A stretch of DNA of 17,780 nucleotides from an uncultured Hungatella sp. (GCA_910585435.1 CAJUEJ010000038.1:1-17780), one strand, 5' to 3'. Counted from the first letter of the stretch, positions 7,483 through 15,477 are shown. Notes: a model not told the origin generated them from the letters alone. Translations and numbers: made by a program.

Positions 7483-8883
7483 ATGAAAAGAAGAAACAGA
7501 AATCTGGCGGTATTTATGAGTGCAGTTATGGCAGGAACCCTGCTTGCAGGATGCGGCGGACAAAAAAATAAGGAGCAGACCCAGGCACAGACAAGAGAAG
7601 AGCAGGCAGAGACAACGCAGACTCAAAAGGGCGGTGAGATGTCTGCATCTTCAGGCGACGCGGTGGAAGTCACTTTCTGGGATCAGAACGCAAGTGAGAC
7701 CCGCACTCAGATATTTTCTCATCTGATTGAAGAATTCGAAAAAGAAAATCCGGATATTAAGATTAATTTTGTGCCTATACCTGCATCTGATGCAAAGGCA
7801 AAGTATGACGTTGCCATTCAGTCCAACACGGCTCCGGACTGTGGAGGGGTATCCCAGTACTGGATGAGTGACTTTATTGTGCAGGACGCTTTGGTGGCTT
7901 TGGATGATTATATTGCACAATGGGAGGATGCGGAGTATATGCTGGATATGTATCAGCAGTCCATAAAAGATATGGCGCCTGACGGAAAGACCTATGCACT
8001 GGCAAATACCGTAACCCTTCCTACGGTCTGGCTGAACAATCAGATGCTGGAAACGGCAGGCAAGGATATTCCAAAGGACTGGCTGGAGGTGTGCCGGCTG
8101 GCCCAGGAGCTGACAGATAAAGGCAGCGGACAGTACGGTTTTTCCATCCGGGGCGGAGCCGGCTCTTCCCAGCAATTTGAACAGATGATGTACATGCACT
8201 CCGGAGAGGAGGCCATGTTTGACGCAGATGGCAATTCCACCGTCAACGATCCGGCTCATGTGGAACTTCTGGAAGCTTTTGCACAGCTGTATATGAACGC
8301 AACACCGGAATCGGATCTGACTAATGGATATGCGGAGATGGTGGCGGCATTCGATTCTGGTTCCGCAGCTATGATTTTCCACAATCTTGGGTCTTACGGG
8401 GAACATATGAAGACTTTGGGAGAAGGGAATTTTACGGCGATTACCACATTGAAATCCAAAAAGGGAACCCAGGCAATCATCTCCAACGGGGCAACCTGCA
8501 ACGCTGTATTTAAGGATTCCAAGAATCCGGAGGCAGCATTCCGCTGGATCTCGTATCTGAATGAGCATTACGCATGCAGCTATTTCAGCTCTCAGATCGG
8601 ACAGATTCCGTGCAATGAGGAGGCCTTGAAGGATGAGTGGGTGGAAAGCGTCAGCCATATGAAGGATGCGGCGGATGCCATATTGTCCGGCAATTGTACC
8701 TTAATTACCGTGCCTATCCATGTAACAGGATACTATGACCTTCACAATAATGAACTTGTGCAGGGATTTCAGCAGGTGCTTTTAGGGGAGCTGAGTGCCC
8801 GGGATTATCTGGACGGCTGGGCAGCTTCCATGACAAGCTTAAAAAAGGAATACGATGCTTATTTAAAATCTATGGGAAAGTAA
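7483..8883 (+). CDS. Extracellular sugar-binding lipoprotein of the ABC importer (family 1)
   Basis: The substrate-capture subunit, anchored outside the membrane. From ATG7483 the 466-residue protein has a basic start (MKRRNRN), a hydrophobic stretch and a lipobox LLAG-C with Cys24, then a Thr/Gln/Glu-rich linker and the mature domain from about residue 57 (VEVTFWDQNASET). An earlier in-frame ATG at 7462 lies 1 bp after the permease stop and would lengthen the signal by seven residues; AAGGAGA at 7467-7473 favours 7483. The fold and motifs (EFEKENPDIKINFV, PDCGGVSQYWMSDF) fit SBP_bac_1 proteins of CUT1 systems, which bind di- to oligosaccharides. The exact ligand cannot be read from the sequence; the enzymes downstream suggest a sulfated oligosaccharide. 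Confidence 0.93.
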   Translation: MKRRNRNLAVFMSAVMAGTLLAGCGGQKNKEQTQAQTREEQAETTQTQKGGEMSASSGDAVEVTFWDQNASETRTQIFSHLIEEFEKENPDIKINFVPIPASDAKAKYDVAIQSNTAPDCGGVSQYWMSDFIVQDALVALDDYIAQWEDAEYMLDMYQQSIKDMAPDGKTYALANTVTLPTVWLNNQMLETAGKDIPKDWLEVCRLAQELTDKGSGQYGFSIRGGAGSSQQFEQMMYMHSGEEAMFDADGNSTVNDPAHVELLEAFAQLYMNATPESDLTNGYAEMVAAFDSGSAAMIFHNLGSYGEHMKTLGEGNFTAITTLKSKKGTQAIISNGATCNAVFKDSKNPEAAFRWISYLNEHYACSYFSSQIGQIPCNEEALKDEWVESVSHMKDAADAILSGNCTLITVPIHVTGYYDLHNNELVQGFQQVLLGELSARDYLDGWAASMTSLKKEYDAYLKSMGK

Positions 8884-8895
8884 AGAGAGGATCTT

Positions 8896-10248
8896 ATGGC
8901 AAAGAGAAAGGAAAGTCCCAATGTAATCGTCTTTTTTACGGATCAGCAGCGGTATGATACCACCGGAGTACACGGGAATCCGGACCATCTGACACCTAAT
9001 TTTGACAGGATGGCGCTGGAAGGCACTTTTTGCAAATATGCATTTACCCCTCAGCCGGTGTGCGGACCGGCCAGGGCCTGCCTTCAGACAGGCAAATATG
9101 CAACAACGCTTGGAAATTACAGAAATGCCATTCCCTTAGATATTTCTCAGAAAACCATGGCACATTATTTCCGGGAAGCAGGATATGACACGGCTTACAT
9201 CGGAAAATGGCATTTGGGCACCACCAGACTGGCGGTGCCTGAGAGGGAGCGGGGCGGATATGAGTACTGGATGGGGGCAGGGGCTTTGGAGGCAAGCTCA
9301 AGACCGTATGATACCGTGGTCTATGACAGGGAGAATCAGCGGGTAAAACTGCCTGGAAACCGGATCGACGGGCTGACAGACTGCGGGATCCGTTACATAG
9401 ACGGGCATCAGGAAAAACCTTTTTTTCTTTTTTTATCTTTCCTGGAGCCCCATTTTCAGAATTCCAATGACAGCTTTCCCATGCCCGCCTCCATGGCAGC
9501 TATCACCAGGCCTTATATGCCGCCGGATTTGAATGCCTTAAAGGGCACGGCCCATCAGCACCTTCCCGGCTATTACGGAATGGTAAAACGCCTGGATGAA
9601 TGTCTGGGAAGAGTGCAGGATGCTTTAAAGAGCCTGGGAATGGAAAAGGACACTATCCTTGTGTTTACCACAGACCATGGATGCCACTTTAAGACCAGGA
9701 ACGGAGAGTATAAGCGCTCCTGCCATGAAAGCTCCATCCGCCTGCCCATGGCCATAAAAGGAGGGCCCTTTGATGGAGGAGGCACCATACAGGAGCTTGT
9801 CAGCCTGGTGGATATAGCTCCCACCCTTCTGGATGCATGCCATATCCCTGTGCCGGAGGATATGCAGGGGCATTCCCTGATGCCGCTGATCTTAAGACAG
9901 GAATACACAAGGCGGGATTGTGTGTTTACCCAGATCAGTGAGGCCGAGGTAGGGCGAGCTATCCGAACCCACCGATGGAAATATGCAGTGACAGCGCCTG
10001 GAAGGGATCCTATTCTGGACAGCGGTTCTGACTGGTATGTGGAATCAGAGCTTTATGATCTGGAAGCGGATCCGTATGAACTGGATAATTTAATAGGGAT
10101 GTCCAGCCATCGGCAATTATGTGATATACTGAAAGAGAAGCTGCTGGGGCAGATGAGGATGGCAGGTGAGACAGAACCGCAGATTGAGAATGCACACCAG
10201 AAGGAATGTGATAAACGGCAGGTTTTTCCGGGAGAGGAACTGCTGTAA
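8896..10248 (+). CDS. Type I sulfatase, Cys-type, without signal peptide
   Basis: Hydrolyses sulfate esters, probably from a sugar. The 450-residue protein has the alkaline-phosphatase fold marks: NVIVFFTDQQR with metal ligand D16, the activation motif C56-G-P-A-R (C-x-P/A-x-R, the Cys becoming formylglycine), YIGKWHLG with K104 and H106, and VFTTDHG with D260-H261. A Cys at 56 means an anaerobic radical-SAM maturase would be needed; none is in the window. The N-terminus (MAKRKESPN) is hydrophilic, so the enzyme should be cytoplasmic, unlike most Bacteroides mucin sulfatases. AGAGAGGA precedes the start, 12 bp after the binding-protein gene. Phosphonate monoester hydrolases share this fold, but the motifs and context favour sulfatase. 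Substrate unknown. Confidence 0.9.
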   Translation: MAKRKESPNVIVFFTDQQRYDTTGVHGNPDHLTPNFDRMALEGTFCKYAFTPQPVCGPARACLQTGKYATTLGNYRNAIPLDISQKTMAHYFREAGYDTAYIGKWHLGTTRLAVPERERGGYEYWMGAGALEASSRPYDTVVYDRENQRVKLPGNRIDGLTDCGIRYIDGHQEKPFFLFLSFLEPHFQNSNDSFPMPASMAAITRPYMPPDLNALKGTAHQHLPGYYGMVKRLDECLGRVQDALKSLGMEKDTILVFTTDHGCHFKTRNGEYKRSCHESSIRLPMAIKGGPFDGGGTIQELVSLVDIAPTLLDACHIPVPEDMQGHSLMPLILRQEYTRRDCVFTQISEAEVGRAIRTHRWKYAVTAPGRDPILDSGSDWYVESELYDLEADPYELDNLIGMSSHRQLCDILKEKLLGQMRMAGETEPQIENAHQKECDKRQVFPGEELL

Positions 10249-10301
10249 TGTACCTGAAACAGCATTTGGCAAGATCATGAACAGAGGAAGGAGCCGGGGA
10301 T

Positions 10302-13300
10302 ATGGAACCGCTTAAGCATGGAATACAGCCGTTCTGGTTTTGGAACGGGGAAATGGAAGATATAGAGATCATACGGCAGATCGGTGAGATGAAAACCCAG
10401 GGGTTAACAGGATTTCTGATTCATCCGAGACAAGGGATGGAGATCCCGTATCTGTCCCGCACATTTTTTGAGAAGGTCCGGGTGGCGGTAAAGGAAGCAA
10501 AAAGGCTTGGGATGGAGGTATGGCTCTATGACGAATTTCCGTATCCCAGCGGGATCAGCGGCGGCAAAGTGACTCTGGATCACCCGGAATACGCCTGCCG
10601 GGAACTGACAAAGACATGCCGTGTGTGCCAGGGTGGGGAGCATGTAAAATTGTATGCCCCGTGGGGGAAGGTAGTGATGGCAAGGGCATATCCCGTGGCT
10701 GGAGGGACATGCCGGTGGGAGGAATTTAAGGATCTGACAGACTTCATAGGCTGCGGCTACAGGCAGGATGTATTCCAGATGAGCGGCCTGACAGCGTATA
10801 ATAAGAAACGGTACTTTCAGGGTGATTTAAGCCAGCTTCTCGACTGGAAGGCTCCTGAAGGCCAGTGGAAAATCTATGTCTATACGGAAAGGGTGATGAG
10901 GCATTTTAAATATTTTGAAACCTTTATAGATCCTCTGAATCCAGAAGCAGTCAGGTATTTTCTAAAGACTACCCATGAGAAGTACAGACAGTTTCTGGGA
11001 GATGAGTTTGGAAAGACCATCAGGGGGGTGTTTACAGATGAGGTAGCCCCGTTTCCGCCGGAAAGCCCCTGGTCGTCTCTGCTGCCAGGGCTGGTAAAGG
11101 ACAAATTCGGCCTGGATCTGGCAGCCTGTCTGCCGGCGCTGACGGAAGACATGGGGGAGGCTACAGCCAGAGTCCGCTACGCCTACAATAAGGTTTTGAC
11201 AGAACAGTTTATAGAAAGCTGGGACAAACAGGTGTATCAGTGGTGCGAGACCAACCATCTGCTCTATATAGGAGAGAAGCCGATTTTAAGAAGCAGCCAG
11301 CTACAGTATGTCCATGTACCGGGCATCGATGCAGGGCACCAGAAGATAGGAAGCAGGGCAGAGGTAATCTCGGCGAAATACCGGGCCAACGGGAAGATTG
11401 TGTCCTCAGCCGCTTATTTTTATAAAAAACCGGCTGCCCTGTGTGAGGTATTTCACAGCATTGGGTGGGGCATGACCCTGCAGGATGCCAAGTGGATCTT
11501 TGACTGGCTGACAGTGACAGGAATTGACTGGTTCATTACCCATGGAGCCTACTATACGTCTGACGGGCTGAAAAAACATGATGCGCCTCCGTCCTTTTTT
11601 TATCAGATGCCGTGGTGGAAAAATACCTGGCGCCTGTCCCGCTATACGGAACGGTTAAACCGATTTTTAAGGGAAGGGGAGAGAAAAGTTTCTGTTCTCC
11701 TTCTGGATCCGGTGACCAGTACCTGGACAGAGACAGGGGACAGGCAGAGAAAGCTGAAACGGGATTTTGCCGCATTTCAGAATGAGCTTCTGAGACAGGG
11801 GGTGGATTACTATATTATGGATCCGCAGCTGTTTGCACAGAAGGATGTGACAGAAGCCTGTGGAAAGGCATACTTGGAGAGCTGCGGCCACAGATATGAG
11901 ATTGTGGTACTGCCATTTATGACCAATCTGGAGCCGGAGGCAGTGGAAAAGCTGAAAGAATATGGAGAAAAAGGCGGGATGGTGCTGGCGGCAGGAACGG
12001 TGCCGTTCCGGAATCTGGAGGGGCCGGCGTATGAAGACTGGATGAGAGAGCATTCCGGAACCTGTCCAAGAGAAATATATGAGGCATATTTTGCAGGAGA
12101 AGGGCTTGGGGAAAAGGGGAAGGGATACAAAGGAACCTGGAAAGGCCGTTTTTTTGCTGCGGTTGATTACCGGGAGGCTGTAGAGGAGCTGAAGCGTCTG
12201 GACAGAGAAAAGAGGACGTGGCAGATAACTGCGCCTGAAGAGGCACATATCCTCCAGGTGCAGAGAACCAGCCCGGAAGGAAGAGAGGAACTGTTTCTGG
12301 CAAATGCAGAGGGCACAAGCCGCAGGGTGGAGATTGTATGGGGGAACCGCAGGGTGATAAAGGAGCTGGCAGGCGGGGAATCCCTGTTTCTTGATGAGGG
12401 CCTTATGGAACGTGAGGGGAATGGCTTCCAAAAGGAGCTGGAAATCAGCCTGACAGAGGAGATGCCCATGAAGGCAGTTTCTGCCAATCTGCTGCGGATG
12501 GGGATGTGGGATATGACATTGTCTGACGGGCAGAAGGGGAAGGCTGACAGTTTTCCTCTGATTGACCAGATGGAAGAGGCAGGGATGAAGATTCCCATTG
12601 TCCAGAAGGACTATTTTGGATGCCCGAAGGAACTGGAATTTCCGCAGACAGAGGCAGAGTACACATACTCTTTTATAAACAGGCTGGAAAAAGGGACTGC
12701 CATTTACCTGCTTATGGAGCCAGGCACCTTGCTGGGACAGTGGACGCTCTGGGTAAATGGAAGAGCCTGTACCGCTGCGGATTTTTCCCCGTACCCGGTC
12801 TATGCCCCTTCCAATCTGGGAGTTGATATCACAAAGGATGTTTTGGAGGGAGAAAATCAGATCAAACTGGAGATCAAGTCAGATGCCAGCTTTGGAGGAA
12901 TCCGGAACCCGCTGTATCTGCAGGGACGGTTTGCTGTGGAAGCAGATGGCGGCAGGATGGTACTGACTCCTGAAAAGTGTAAAGGTACCATAGGGAATCT
13001 GACCGGATGCGGCCTTCCCTTCTATGGAGGGAGTGTGGAATTTATAAAGAGGATTCCGGATGAAGTGACAGCCGGTATGGGGGAGGCGGAGACAGTGTGC
13101 ATCACCATAAAGGATCCGGCTTTTCATGAAAGCCTGGGGATAAAGGCAGGGGCAGAGACGCTTGACGTGTGCCCCTATGCCCCTTACAGGTTCCAGGTCC
13201 CGGCAGGGATTTTAAGAAAATACGGCGAGATTACACTCTGTGTGGACACCAGCCTGGACAGGATGTTTGAGGGTGAGTATTTTAATGAGAAACATCACAG

Positions 13301-13322
13301 GTACGAGAAGGTTTTCGATTAA
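10302..13322 (+). CDS. Large GH106-like glycoside hydrolase
   Basis: A 1006-residue enzyme related to the GH106/alpha-L-rhamnosidase group. An N-terminal TIM-barrel-like region (about 8-440) carries FWFWNGEM, GFLIHPRQG, YDEFPYPSGISGG (D77, E78) and FTDE (E247, a likely catalytic acidic residue). A middle part (about 490-590) with VSVLLLDPVTS and EIVVLPFMTNLEPEAVEKL resembles the amidotransferase-like domain found after such barrels. Near 820-890 a beta-sandwich with LWVNGRACTAADF and GVDITKDVLEGENQIKLEI resembles a GH2 sugar-binding domain. No signal peptide is visible. AGGAAGGAG precedes ATG10302, 53 bp after the sulfatase. It probably hydrolyses the imported, desulfated glycan. Rhamnosidase activity is inferred from family only; many relatives are uncharacterised. 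Confidence 0.8.
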   Translation: MEPLKHGIQPFWFWNGEMEDIEIIRQIGEMKTQGLTGFLIHPRQGMEIPYLSRTFFEKVRVAVKEAKRLGMEVWLYDEFPYPSGISGGKVTLDHPEYACRELTKTCRVCQGGEHVKLYAPWGKVVMARAYPVAGGTCRWEEFKDLTDFIGCGYRQDVFQMSGLTAYNKKRYFQGDLSQLLDWKAPEGQWKIYVYTERVMRHFKYFETFIDPLNPEAVRYFLKTTHEKYRQFLGDEFGKTIRGVFTDEVAPFPPESPWSSLLPGLVKDKFGLDLAACLPALTEDMGEATARVRYAYNKVLTEQFIESWDKQVYQWCETNHLLYIGEKPILRSSQLQYVHVPGIDAGHQKIGSRAEVISAKYRANGKIVSSAAYFYKKPAALCEVFHSIGWGMTLQDAKWIFDWLTVTGIDWFITHGAYYTSDGLKKHDAPPSFFYQMPWWKNTWRLSRYTERLNRFLREGERKVSVLLLDPVTSTWTETGDRQRKLKRDFAAFQNELLRQGVDYYIMDPQLFAQKDVTEACGKAYLESCGHRYEIVVLPFMTNLEPEAVEKLKEYGEKGGMVLAAGTVPFRNLEGPAYEDWMREHSGTCPREIYEAYFAGEGLGEKGKGYKGTWKGRFFAAVDYREAVEELKRLDREKRTWQITAPEEAHILQVQRTSPEGREELFLANAEGTSRRVEIVWGNRRVIKELAGGESLFLDEGLMEREGNGFQKELEISLTEEMPMKAVSANLLRMGMWDMTLSDGQKGKADSFPLIDQMEEAGMKIPIVQKDYFGCPKELEFPQTEAEYTYSFINRLEKGTAIYLLMEPGTLLGQWTLWVNGRACTAADFSPYPVYAPSNLGVDITKDVLEGENQIKLEIKSDASFGGIRNPLYLQGRFAVEADGGRMVLTPEKCKGTIGNLTGCGLPFYGGSVEFIKRIPDEVTAGMGEAETVCITIKDPAFHESLGIKAGAETLDVCPYAPYRFQVPAGILRKYGEITLCVDTSLDRMFEGEYFNEKHHRYEKVFD

Positions 13323-13335
13323 GACGTTAAAAGAC

Positions 13336-13364
13336 TTGCTAAAAGTATGTATAAAGACTATAAT
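13336..13364 (+). promoter_or_regulatory. Strong promoter reading into the EamA leader
   Basis: TTGCTA (13336-13341) and TATAAT (13359-13364) are separated by exactly 17 bp. It starts 14 bp after the glycoside hydrolase stop codon. Transcription would begin near 13371, giving a 5' leader of about 165 nt before the EamA start. Confidence 0.7.
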
Positions 13365-13370
13365 ACTATT

Positions 13371-13520
13371 TATAGAATAAAGAGTCGGAGCGCGGCTGCG
13401 ACAGCAGCCATCTTCTTTTGCGCGTAGTGCGCATCCTAAGGGTCGCCTTTTTGTTTCATAGGACGCAATTTCTTATGAAATAAAAAGAACATCCTGTAGT
13501 TTTGATTATTAAGAAATGAC
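13371..13520 (+). ncRNA. Candidate structured leader RNA upstream of the EamA gene
   Basis: The leader between promoter and EamA start contains a perfect 6-bp hairpin GGCTGC-GACA-GCAGCC (13394-13409), a 5-bp hairpin TGCGC-GTAGT-GCGCA (13419-13433), a GTCGC at 13442-13446 followed by CTTTTTG that could pair with GCGAC at 13398-13402 (overlapping the first hairpin), and TTTCATA/TATGAAA (13454-13460, 13474-13480). The alternative pairings next to a T-run look like an attenuator. I do not recognise it as a named riboswitch class; guanidine classes were considered and do not fit by eye. Confidence 0.45.
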
Positions 13521-13536
13521 GGGGAGGCAGATGGGT

Positions 13537-13950
13537 ATGTGGTTTTTGTTTGCGATACTGTCTGCGCTGTTTGCGGCGCTGACGTCTATATTGGCTAAAA
13601 TCGGTATAGAGGGTGTTAATTCAAACCTTGCCACAGCAATCCGGACGGTTGTGGTTGTTTTCATGTCCTGGGGCATGGTCCTTCTGACAAATACGCAAAG
13701 CGGCATAATGGAAATCAGTAAAAAAAACTGGGTTTTCCTGATCCTTTCCGGGCTGGCCACGGGAGCGTCCTGGCTCTGCTATTACCGGGCCTTACAGATC
13801 GGGGAGGCATCCAAGGTGGTGCCTGTAGACAAGCTGAGTGTTGTGATCACCCTTGTACTGGCCTTTATTTTTCTTCATGAAACCTTTACGGCAAAGTCAC
13901 TGATTGGCTGCTTCTTGATCGGCGCCGGAACATTGTGTATGGTTTTATAA
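13537..13950 (+). CDS. Half-size EamA-family transporter
   Basis: A 137-residue integral membrane protein made of a single EamA domain with about five hydrophobic helices, where most EamA (DMT superfamily) exporters carry two such domains in tandem. Visible marks are FAALTSILAKIGI near the start, LSGLATGASWLCYYRALQIG and the terminal VITLVLAFIFLHE, IGCFLIGAGT. It would have to work as a dimer, like SMR proteins. ATG13537 is preferred because GGGGAGG (13521-13527) lies 9 bp before it; ATG13516 and 13531 are in frame but badly placed. Substrate unknown. It has its own promoter and leader RNA, so it is regulated separately from the sugar locus. Confidence 0.88.
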   Translation: MWFLFAILSALFAALTSILAKIGIEGVNSNLATAIRTVVVVFMSWGMVLLTNTQSGIMEISKKNWVFLILSGLATGASWLCYYRALQIGEASKVVPVDKLSVVITLVLAFIFLHETFTAKSLIGCFLIGAGTLCMVL

Positions 13951-14006
13951 GGGGAGGCAGACAAAGCTTATAAAAGATGATAAAGTTATTGAGGAAAGGA
14001 AGCAGT

Positions 14007-15131
14007 ATGGATAAGAGAATGAAACAAAATCTGTTGCTTGTTATGGCGGGAGTGGGGCTTTTCGCAGCCTTGATGAATTTTTCTGCGGTACTCCTGTTTT
14101 TGGGAGAGGTTATGGAGATTATTCTGCCTGTGATTGTGGGCGGCATTCTGGCATTGTTTGTCAATGTTCCCATGGCAGGCATCGAAAAACGTATCCGCAG
14201 AATCTTTGAAGGGAAGAAAAAGAAACCTTCTGACAGCTTCTGCCGGGCTGCTTCCTTTATACTTACGCTGGCGTGTATCCTGTTAGTGTTTACGCTGGTG
14301 TTTACACTTCTTATACCAGAGCTTGCAAGCTCTGTGAAAGGTCTTTACCTGCTGGTTGAGGCGCGTCTGCCCCAGTGGATCCAGTACCTGGAAAGCCTTG
14401 ATCCAAACGCACAATGGCTGGAGGATATACTTGCAGGCATTGATTTGGAAAAAATGGCGCAGAGCCTCGGCACAGGGGCGAACCTGTTCTTTGAGCGTGT
14501 GGTCAGCACGGTCTCCTCTGCCGCCAGTGTCCTTGTAACGGCATCCTTCGGCCTGATTATCAGCATTTATCTGGTGCTGGGCAAGGAGGAGATATGCGGA
14601 CATGTCAGAAAACTGGCATACGCCTATTTAAAGCCTGCGTGGGCCCGGAGGGCGGTCCACATCAGCCGGACATTCAGCAGGGCGTTTGCCAATTTTCTGT
14701 CTGGTCAGTGTATGGAAGCGGTGATCCTTGGAGTACTGATGTTTTTGGCGTTTACAATCTTTAAACTGCCCTATGGAAGCCTGGTGGGCGTATTGACAGC
14801 TGTCTGTGCGATTATTCCCTATGTGGGGGCATTTGTGTCCGGCGGGGTCAGCGTGCTTCTCGCCTTGATGCTAAGTCCTGCCCTGGCGATCCGGTGCCTG
14901 ATTGTCTATGTTGTCGTCCAGTTTATTGAAAACCAGCTGATCTATCCAAAGGTAGTAGGCGGTTCTGTGGGACTTCCGCCGTTCTATACTCTCATAGCGG
15001 CGATGATAGGCGGAAAGCTGTTCGGGATTCTGGGAATTATATTCTTTATCCCCCTTATGGCCGTTGCCGTTGAGCTGGTGAAGGAGGACGCAGGGAAACG
15101 CTTAAGCCGTGACAGAGAATGTATTGAATAA
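14007..15131 (+). CDS. AI-2E family (PerM-like) membrane transporter
   Basis: A 374-residue polytopic membrane protein of the AI-2E/PerM family. Around eight hydrophobic segments are visible: near residues 8-50, a conserved FVNVPMAGIEKRI after the second, ILTLACILLVFTLVFTLLIPEL, a soluble loop (about 110-165), FGLIISIYLVLGKEE, and the C-terminal block SGQCMEAVILGVLMFLAF, VCAIIPYVGAFVSGG, FIENQLIYPKVVGGSVGLPP that defines the family. ATG14007 has GAGGAAAGGA 7 bp upstream; the in-frame ATG13977 has none. Members export small molecules or ions; proof of AI-2 transport exists only for some. It lies 56 bp after the EamA gene, probably co-transcribed. Function here undetermined. Confidence 0.9.
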   Translation: MDKRMKQNLLLVMAGVGLFAALMNFSAVLLFLGEVMEIILPVIVGGILALFVNVPMAGIEKRIRRIFEGKKKKPSDSFCRAASFILTLACILLVFTLVFTLLIPELASSVKGLYLLVEARLPQWIQYLESLDPNAQWLEDILAGIDLEKMAQSLGTGANLFFERVVSTVSSAASVLVTASFGLIISIYLVLGKEEICGHVRKLAYAYLKPAWARRAVHISRTFSRAFANFLSGQCMEAVILGVLMFLAFTIFKLPYGSLVGVLTAVCAIIPYVGAFVSGGVSVLLALMLSPALAIRCLIVYVVVQFIENQLIYPKVVGGSVGLPPFYTLIAAMIGGKLFGILGIIFFIPLMAVAVELVKEDAGKRLSRDRECIE

Positions 15132-15135
15132 AAGC

Positions 15136-15164
15136 TTTACACCCTTCGCTCATATTAGTATAAT
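15136..15164 (+). promoter_or_regulatory. Near-consensus promoter for the 60-residue protein gene
   Basis: TTTACA (15136-15141) and TATAAT (15159-15164) are separated by exactly 17 bp, five of six and six of six matches. It lies right after the AI-2E gene and leaves a leader of about 108 nt holding a small hairpin GTCCG-CTGC-CGGAC (15211-15224). Confidence 0.75.
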
Positions 15165-15278
15165 GAAATCACTTTAAAGATCCGCCCCGCAGGCTTTCGC
15201 GTGTGGTGGTGCGTCCGCTGCCGGACACATGGAGGTTTGCTTTATAGAAAACGGGATATGAAAAGGCAGGTGAAATCT

Positions 15279-15461
15279 ATGCCAGAAAAAGAGATGCTGC
15301 AAAAAAATATTGAGGAATTTTCCCGATTACAGCGTTATATGAAATTATCTGAAAAGGATTCTCCGGCATATGCTGAAATGAAAGAAAGATACATTGAACT
15401 GAAGGTAATTCTTACAGCTTCAGGTATCAATCTGACAGAACTGGACCGCATCAAAGAATAA
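15279..15461 (+). CDS. Small hypothetical protein, 60 residues, helical
   Basis: I do not recognise a function. The protein is highly charged and predicted helical: a first amphipathic stretch (MPEKEMLQKNIEEFSRLQRY), a short turn with Pro near residue 29, and a second helix ending in NLTELDRIKE. There is no signal peptide or membrane segment. AGGTGA lies 5 bp before ATG15279; an in-frame ATG at 15258 would add seven basic residues and the frame is open from 15201, but neither has a comparable site. Its own strong promoter and protein-like composition argue that it is a real gene. The IS66 element inserted only 24 bp after its stop codon (the target duplication begins at 15478). Confidence 0.7.
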   Translation: MPEKEMLQKNIEEFSRLQRYMKLSEKDSPAYAEMKERYIELKVILTASGINLTELDRIKE

Positions 15462-15477
15462 CTAAACCCTGTGGGCA

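Noticed and set aside
7651..8658. 335-codon minus-strand open frame over the binding-protein gene
   Set aside because: Cys/His/Ile-rich antisense translation of a well-supported lipoprotein gene, with no family marks.
11667..12598. Minus-strand open frames inside the GH106-like gene
   Set aside because: Antisense shadows with Pro/Ser/Leu-rich composition and no start signals.
13371..13520. Guanidine-II (mini-ykkC) riboswitch before the small EamA transporter
   Set aside because: The class needs two hairpins with ACGR loops; the loops here are GACA and GTAGT.
13521..13961. Direct repeat GGGGAGGCAGA at 13521 and 13951 flanking the EamA gene
   Set aside because: Both copies are ribosome-site-like purine runs; too short to argue for a mobile unit without other evidence.
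15229..15258. Ten-codon upstream ORF (MEVCFIENGI) in the leader of the 60-residue protein
   Set aside because: No ribosome site, and nothing shows it is translated.
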